NCBI GenBank assembly: GCA_023444705.1
Contig: JAEXMB010000048.1
Location: 1-29,689, forward strand
Direction: 5' to 3'
Origin: Pseudomonadota bacterium
GTDB lineage: Bacteria; Pseudomonadota; Alphaproteobacteria; Micavibrionales; UBA2020
DNA: 29,689 nucleotides
How positions within the stretch are numbered: the stretch's first letter is position 1; each line of letters begins with the position of its first letter. Below are positions 25,744 to 29,689 of this stretch, piece after piece. The notes beneath the pieces were generated by a model. It saw only the letters and a list, made by a program, of their open reading frames with translations, did not search any database and was not told where the DNA came from. Both the position numbers and the translations under genes were made by a program.

Positions 25744-26730
25744 ATGAAACATACCCGGCATAATCGCGGTTTCTCGCTGATCGAACTGGCACTGGTCCTG
25801 ACACTGGTCGGCCTGGTGCTGGGCGTTTTCCTGCAGGCCTACAAGATCTATCAACAAGAGCGCAAAGCCGTCTATGACCGCACAGTGCAGGAAAAAATCA
25901 CGCGCAGTATGGCGACATACCTTCAGGTCAATGGCCGCTTGCCCTGTCCGGCGCGGTCAGATGGTGTCTATGCCAACAACGACTTTGGCCGCGCACAGAA
26001 TTGCAGCGGCAGCACGCCCATCGCCATCGGCGCAGTACCCGTTGTTGACCTCAATCTGCCCTTCGAAATGATGGCAGACGCCTACGGCAACAAAATGACC
26101 TATGCGGTTACCACTGCCCGCACAGATGCCGCCCTTTATCCCAACGCCACCGACGCCGTCATTATCAGGCATGATGATGGCGCCACGAAAACCGTCCCCT
26201 TTGTCATCGTCAGTCACGGCGTTGACGGCAAGGGCGCCTATGGTCTCAACAGCACGGTCGCCGCCATCCCCTGCGGCAGCAGCGCGAAAGATTCAGAGAA
26301 CTGCAACGACGATACCGTTTTTGCCGATAACCAGTTTTCAAATACCCTCAGCATCAATAGCGCAGACCGTTACGACGACTCGCTCACCTATAGCCTTGCG
26401 CAAAAAGAAACTACGCTCTGGCTGATCTCGCCCAGTGCCACCGGCGTCAATATCGCCAACCGCAATACCGGCAACGTCGGGGTGGGCATCGACACACCGG
26501 AAGAAAAACTTCACGTCCGCGATGGAAACCTCCATGTCAGCTCGGCCGGCACAGGCTCCACAGGGAACATTGTCATCAACGGACAGCTCAAGGCCGATAC
26601 GGGGTCACTGATCGAAGCGACCGATGTGGAGGCCGGAACAACCATCTACGTCAAGGAACGCGCGCGCGCCGGCAATAAAATGGTCGCAAAGCGCTACTGC
26701 GTCGACATTGCTGTTGAGGATTGCAACTGA
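25744..26730 (+). CDS. prepilin-like protein 2 of 3 with tail-fibre-type C-terminus
   Basis: A 328-aa protein with leader MKHTRHNRG|F, Glu14 at +5 and hydrophobic helix 10-31. It shares the core RLPCPA (65-70), GNKMTYAV (115-122), VSHGVDGKGAYG (156-167) and RYDDSLTYSL (209-218) with its neighbours. The C-terminal region has NVGVGIDTPEEKLHVRDGNL (244-263), the signature common in phage tail fibres and large adhesins. Short beta-type repeats and a final Cys pair follow. The ATG at 25744 is 12 nt after the previous stop, with AGGTG upstream; a GTG at 25732 is in frame. Cys pairs in the core suggest disulfides. Confidence 0.86.
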   Translation: MKHTRHNRGFSLIELALVLTLVGLVLGVFLQAYKIYQQERKAVYDRTVQEKITRSMATYLQVNGRLPCPARSDGVYANNDFGRAQNCSGSTPIAIGAVPVVDLNLPFEMMADAYGNKMTYAVTTARTDAALYPNATDAVIIRHDDGATKTVPFVIVSHGVDGKGAYGLNSTVAAIPCGSSAKDSENCNDDTVFADNQFSNTLSINSADRYDDSLTYSLAQKETTLWLISPSATGVNIANRNTGNVGVGIDTPEEKLHVRDGNLHVSSAGTGSTGNIVINGQLKADTGSLIEATDVEAGTTIYVKERARAGNKMVAKRYCVDIAVEDCN

Positions 26731-27710
26731 TGACCTGCCGCCCTTCACGACAATCCGGCTTCTCCCTCGTCGAAATGGGCGTATGCCTTATTATTATGTC
26801 GGTTCTTCTTGTCGGCGGGATGGCACTCTACAAAAGCTACAAGCGTGACCGTGAAGTCGTCAATGAACAAGTCTCGCGCGAGCGTATCGTCTCGGCACTT
26901 GCTGAATTCGTGCAAAAATACGACCGTTTCCCCTGCCCGGCCGCCGCAAACCTCACACCTGACAGTCCTGACTTTGGCAAAGAGCCATCCGGCTGCTCTT
27001 CGGGGAGCGCCTCTCCCACCTCTGTGCTGACAGGCATGGTTCCCGTTTACGCGCTCAATCTGCCCTTCCAGCGCGCCACAGATATCTATAACCGCAAGAT
27101 CACCTATGCCGTGACCGAGTCACTGACAAAGCTCAACGGTCTCAGCAATAATGCCGCTATCCGCGTGACCAGCAACAATGGCGAAGTCCGCAACGCCCAG
27201 TTTGTCATTGTCAATCATGGCCCCGACGGCAAGGGCGCGATATCCCTGCTCTCAAGCGCACCCGGCCTGCCCTGCAGCGGCCCGGCGCCGGATGTTGAAA
27301 ACTGCGACGGCGACCGCGACTTCAATGACTTCCAGTTTTCAAGCCAGCGCGACCCGCTGCATGCCAACCATTACGATGACCACATTTCCTACAACCTTGC
27401 GACCAAGGAAACCAGCTTGTGGGTTATGGCTCCCGCTGCCACCGGCATGCGGATCAGCAACAAGAACAACGCCAATGTCGGCATCGGCAAAACCGTACCC
27501 AGCGAAAAATTGCATGTCAGCGGCGGCGTCAAGGTCGATTCAGGCAGTAACGAAGTCGAGGTCACCGCAACCGGAAAGATCACGACCGGCGTCGTGGCAG
27601 GAGACGCTGGATCGGGCGAGATCTACAGCGAAAAGCAGATCGAGGCCGGAACAACAATGCAGGGTGAGAAAATCCGCGCCAACGTGTTCTCTTACGAAAC
27701 CTCGCCGTAA
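26730..27710 (+). CDS. prepilin-like protein 3 of 3 with tail-fibre-type C-terminus
   Basis: A 326-aa protein with leader MTCRPSRQSG|F, Glu15 at +5 and hydrophobic helix 11-33. The shared core is RFPCPA (66-71), NRKITYAV (121-128), VNHGPDGKGA (161-170) and HYDDHISYNL (214-223). The C-terminal signature NVGIGKTVPSEKLHVSGGVKV (249-269) matches the tail-fibre type and is followed by repeats ending at FSYETSP. The ATG overlaps the preceding TGA by one base, with GAGGA at about 26715. It is closest to protein 2 and is the last gene before the terminator. Tandem duplication is the simplest origin. Confidence 0.86.
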   Translation: MTCRPSRQSGFSLVEMGVCLIIMSVLLVGGMALYKSYKRDREVVNEQVSRERIVSALAEFVQKYDRFPCPAAANLTPDSPDFGKEPSGCSSGSASPTSVLTGMVPVYALNLPFQRATDIYNRKITYAVTESLTKLNGLSNNAAIRVTSNNGEVRNAQFVIVNHGPDGKGAISLLSSAPGLPCSGPAPDVENCDGDRDFNDFQFSSQRDPLHANHYDDHISYNLATKETSLWVMAPAATGMRISNKNNANVGIGKTVPSEKLHVSGGVKVDSGSNEVEVTATGKITTGVVAGDAGSGEIYSEKQIEAGTTMQGEKIRANVFSYETSP

Positions 27711-27732
27711 AGAGCCTGCACACCCAAACAAA

Positions 27733-27756
27733 AAAAGCCCCCGTATGGGGGCTTTT
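27733..27756. terminator. bidirectional rho-independent terminator shared by the prepilin operon and tRNA-fMet
   Basis: AAAAGCCCCC (27733-27742) pairs perfectly with GGGGGCTTTT (27747-27756) around a GTAT loop. It lies 22 nt after the last prepilin stop on the plus strand, and 4 nt after the CCA end of the tRNA on the minus strand. A run of seven A on the left gives a T-tract in the minus direction. Confidence 0.92.
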
Positions 27757-27760
27757 AATT

Positions 27761-27837
<77 letters not shown>

Positions 27838-27895
27838 TCATTCGGTCTGACAGATATACGCCTTTGGCCTGTGTGCGTCAACCCCTGCAAAACCC

Positions 27896-29152
27896 TTATT
27901 TTGCAGGCTTTTTTGCGCCGCGCGCCACCGGTACTGTCGAATCGCCTGCGTGTTTGAGGGGCAGCGCAAGATAAGCGGCAAGCTGCTGTGGCATTGGTGG
28001 CGGCACGCAGCCGAGCTGGCGGTCCTCTTCATCAGCGCGCAGCCATGCGAGCGCTGCAGGAGGAAACGGTAGCGCGCCTTGCGGCGGCTGCAACGCCTTA
28101 TCTGCATCCTTGATAAAATAACGCAATACCTTGTATTGCCCCTGTTGCACCAGCACAGGCGTTACGCCATCGATCACAAGCGCAGGATGATCAGACAGCG
28201 AGGGCCGCTTGGCAGGTACAGCCAGCAACACTTTTGCAAGCTGACGCCCTTGCGGCGTATCGTCGCGCGTAATGACCGCATAGTCACCGCCGCGATACGG
28301 CGCCACCTTGAAATAGGGGTTATCCGCAATCGCCATAGGCTTGCCGCCCGCCATGAAGTCCCCGCCCTTGCCGTCGCGGCGGATCGACAGCGTCAGGCAG
28401 GTATCCGCACCTGTGATCACCTCGCCCGCAGCGCCGAGGTTCACATACAAGCCCTCGCCTGCCGGATAGTCCTTGAGCATTTCGGGGAAAAGCGTTTCAG
28501 CGGCTTTTCTGAGCGCATTAAAGGCTTGCTCCACGCGTGCCTGATAGTCAGCGAGCGCGCTTTCATGCTGGCGGACAAGTGCAAGTGCATGGCCGGCCGC
28601 GATAAAATCAGTTTCTGCGGGCAAATGCGGGCTGGCCGCTTTGACAAACGACAGCGATACAGGGCGCGCTGCAATATCATCGGGCAATGCAACGCCGCGC
28701 CGTGGCAGTGCAAGCAAAGGCGGCGTATCCGCCCAGCCACCTGCAAAGAGCATCGCATCAACACCGGATTGTTCATCATCACCAAGCGCGCGCGCATCCT
28801 GCGGAACGAAGGCATTGTCCGTATGATCGCCGGGAACGTACATGTAATAGCGCGCCGGCTGATGGTGCGAAGCGTAAATGCGCGGGTATTCAAGATAAGC
28901 GCGCGGGAATTCCCCCGCGCCGCCTTTGATCACTGTGCTTGGCGATGACAGACCAAGTTGTTCGAACAGACCGGGATGGCTGGCGCTGAGGGCCGCAAAT
29001 GTACGCTGGTAAAATCCCTGCCATTGCGGGCCACCGGCGCGCTGTTTTTCCTGACGGATCGCCTGCGCCAGTTCGCCGACATAGGTTTGCACGGCGGCAA
29101 GACTGTCACCTTGCAGCTCATAGCATTTGTGCGCGGGCTTGCGTGCGGCCAT
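27896..29152 (-). CDS. hypothetical protein between 5S rRNA and tRNA-fMet
   Basis: A 418-aa protein I do not recognise. The frame opens at 29194, but the ATG at 29152 (MAARKPAHK) has AAGGGG about six nt upstream and is the likely start. There is no signal peptide or membrane helix. Visible stretches are KGGAGEFPRAYLEYPRIYAS, a middle rich in Ala with QAFNALRKAAETLFPE, LYVNLGAAGEVITGADTCLTLSIRRDG, and a C-terminus ending in AKKPAK. The even composition and clear start argue for a real gene. It sits between an rRNA terminator and the tRNA. The leader after the rRNA terminator is 80 bp with no evident promoter. Confidence 0.75.
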   Translation of the reverse strand: MAARKPAHKCYELQGDSLAAVQTYVGELAQAIRQEKQRAGGPQWQGFYQRTFAALSASHPGLFEQLGLSSPSTVIKGGAGEFPRAYLEYPRIYASHHQPARYYMYVPGDHTDNAFVPQDARALGDDEQSGVDAMLFAGGWADTPPLLALPRRGVALPDDIAARPVSLSFVKAASPHLPAETDFIAAGHALALVRQHESALADYQARVEQAFNALRKAAETLFPEMLKDYPAGEGLYVNLGAAGEVITGADTCLTLSIRRDGKGGDFMAGGKPMAIADNPYFKVAPYRGGDYAVITRDDTPQGRQLAKVLLAVPAKRPSLSDHPALVIDGVTPVLVQQGQYKVLRYFIKDADKALQPPQGALPFPPAALAWLRADEEDRQLGCVPPPMPQQLAAYLALPLKHAGDSTVPVARGAKKPAK

Positions 29153-29222
29153 CTCATGCCCCTTACAAAACGGGATTGCGTAAAACATCTGCACTGTATC
29201 GCCGCGCAGGATTCAGGGCAAC

Positions 29223-29255
29223 AAAAAAGCCGCCCCAGAAGGGACGGCTTTTTTT
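29223..29255 (-). terminator. rRNA operon terminator
   Basis: The hairpin 29229-29248 has a loop of four. Read on the minus strand it pairs fully with one G-U; read on the plus strand it has a C-A mismatch. That asymmetry and the tract at 29223-29228 (T-run in minus sense) indicate termination of the minus-strand rRNA transcript, 37 nt after the 5S. Confidence 0.85.
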
Positions 29256-29274
29256 GAAACTTTGTAATACATGA

Positions 29275-29426
29275 TTTCTATGTGTTTGGAAGAACTGGCA
29301 GCGCCCTACTCTCCCGGGACTTAAGTCACAGTACCATCGGCGAAGAGGCGTTTCACGATCGAGTTCGGAATGGGATCGGGTGTGTCTTCCTCTCTAAGGC
29401 CACCAGCTCATCCAAACACATAGAAA
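29275..29426 (-). other. processing stem flanking 5S rRNA
   Basis: TTTCTATGTGTTTGGA (29275-29290) is the perfect complement of TCCAAACACATAGAAA (29411-29426). The 16-bp stem encloses the 5S and continues its terminal helix. Such stems are typical substrates for RNase III or RNase E during pre-rRNA processing. Confidence 0.85.
29292..29409 (-). rRNA. rrf: 5S ribosomal RNA
   Basis: About 118 nt. The complementary ends GAGCTGG and CCAGTTC form helix I. The conserved core is seen as CCCTACTCTCCCGGG and the CGAACTC-type loop region (complement of GAGTTCGGAATGGGATCGGG). It lies between the 23S end and the terminator in the usual order. Ends are set by helix I and may be off by a base or two. Confidence 0.95.
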
Positions 29427-29498
29427 ACTGACACTTTGCGCGCACAACGTGCGATCGAATTCTCATTGCAGTAGGCTTATCACTACGCGTGGTAATGA

Positions 29499-29689
29499 TT
29501 CAAGCCGATTGAGTATTAGTACCAGTAAGCTCAGAACATTACTGCTCTTACACACCTGGCCTATCAACGTCGTAGTCTTCGACGACTCTATGGGGAATAC
29601 TTGTTTTGAGGTAAGTTTCACGCTTAGATGCTTTCAGCGTTTATCCCTTCCCTACATAGCTACCCAGCGATGCTCTTGGCAGAACAACT
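29499..29689 (-). rRNA. rrl: 23S ribosomal RNA, 3' end only
   Basis: The complement reads TTACTGGTACTAATACTCAATCGGCTTGA, the conserved 3' terminal region of bacterial 23S rRNA. Upstream of it in minus sense are GTCGAAGACTACGACGTTGATAGGCC and the AAGCGTGAAACTTACCTC region. The mature end is placed near 29499 by analogy with the GGCTTGA ending of alphaproteobacterial genes. About 90 nt of spacer separate it from 5S. The rest of the gene is outside the window. Confidence 0.95.

Noticed and set aside
24445..27710. Shufflon-like variation of the pilin C-termini
   Set aside because: No inverted repeats of recombination-site type between the genes and no recombinase gene in the window; the three copies are simple tandem paralogues.

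Overview
The window looks like chromosome from a Gram-negative alphaproteobacterium; a lineage near Rhodospirillales or Micavibrionales is a guess from content only. It is GC-rich except for an AT-rich block at about 5.3-8.3 kb. It ends in the 3' part of an rRNA operon read on the minus strand: 23S rRNA end, 5S rRNA, terminator. Support for the assignment: an MlaE with an N-terminal STAS domain, a CIO-type cytochrome bd oxidase, a Zur regulator, LPS-type sugar genes, and an initiator tRNA gene downstream of the rRNA operon.

Layout on the plus strand unless stated. (1) 1-2924: the end of a GbsR/MarR-type regulator, then cydA and cydB. (2) 3049-8287: an eight-gene run with overlapping ends (rfbB, rfbA, fdtA-like, acyltransferase, fdtB-like aminotransferase, second acyltransferase, GT2 glycosyltransferase). 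It should make a dTDP-3-acetamido-3,6-dideoxyhexose and transfer it. (3) 8320-9661: zur behind a promoter covered by two tandem TGTTA-N5-TAACA palindromes, then a 66-aa Cys-containing protein, a strong hairpin, and a His-rich membrane protein. (4) 9603-11414, minus: an SLC13-type transporter with two TrkA_C domains. (5) 11609-15140: mlaE, mlaF, mlaD and an auxiliary lipoprotein, a lipid-trafficking ABC system. (6) 15288-21158: rfbF, rfbG, an rfbC-like epimerase, a C-methyltransferase, an acyltransferase, an SDR and a GT9. Together they suggest a CDP-linked C-methylated 6-deoxyhexose. (7) 21155-22363, minus: a pirin and a small hypothetical protein. (8) 22883-27710: a secreted Cys-containing protein followed by three related prepilin-like proteins, at least two of which carry tail-fibre-like C-terminal motifs, ending in a shared terminator. 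(9) 27761-29689, minus: 23S end, 5S, an unrecognised 418-aa gene, and tRNA-fMet.

Regions 2, 5 and 6 all concern the outer envelope: two dedicated nucleotide-sugar pathways and a phospholipid transport system. The most unusual item is region 8. The three tandem prepilins share a core (a CPA motif, a TYAV motif, an HG-DGKG motif and a YDD motif). Two of them carry the NVGxG...KLHV signature usually seen in phage tail fibres and large surface proteins. No pilus assembly ATPase, platform protein or prepilin peptidase lies in the window, so they would have to use machinery encoded elsewhere. All functional statements come from reading motifs and context; no database search was run.
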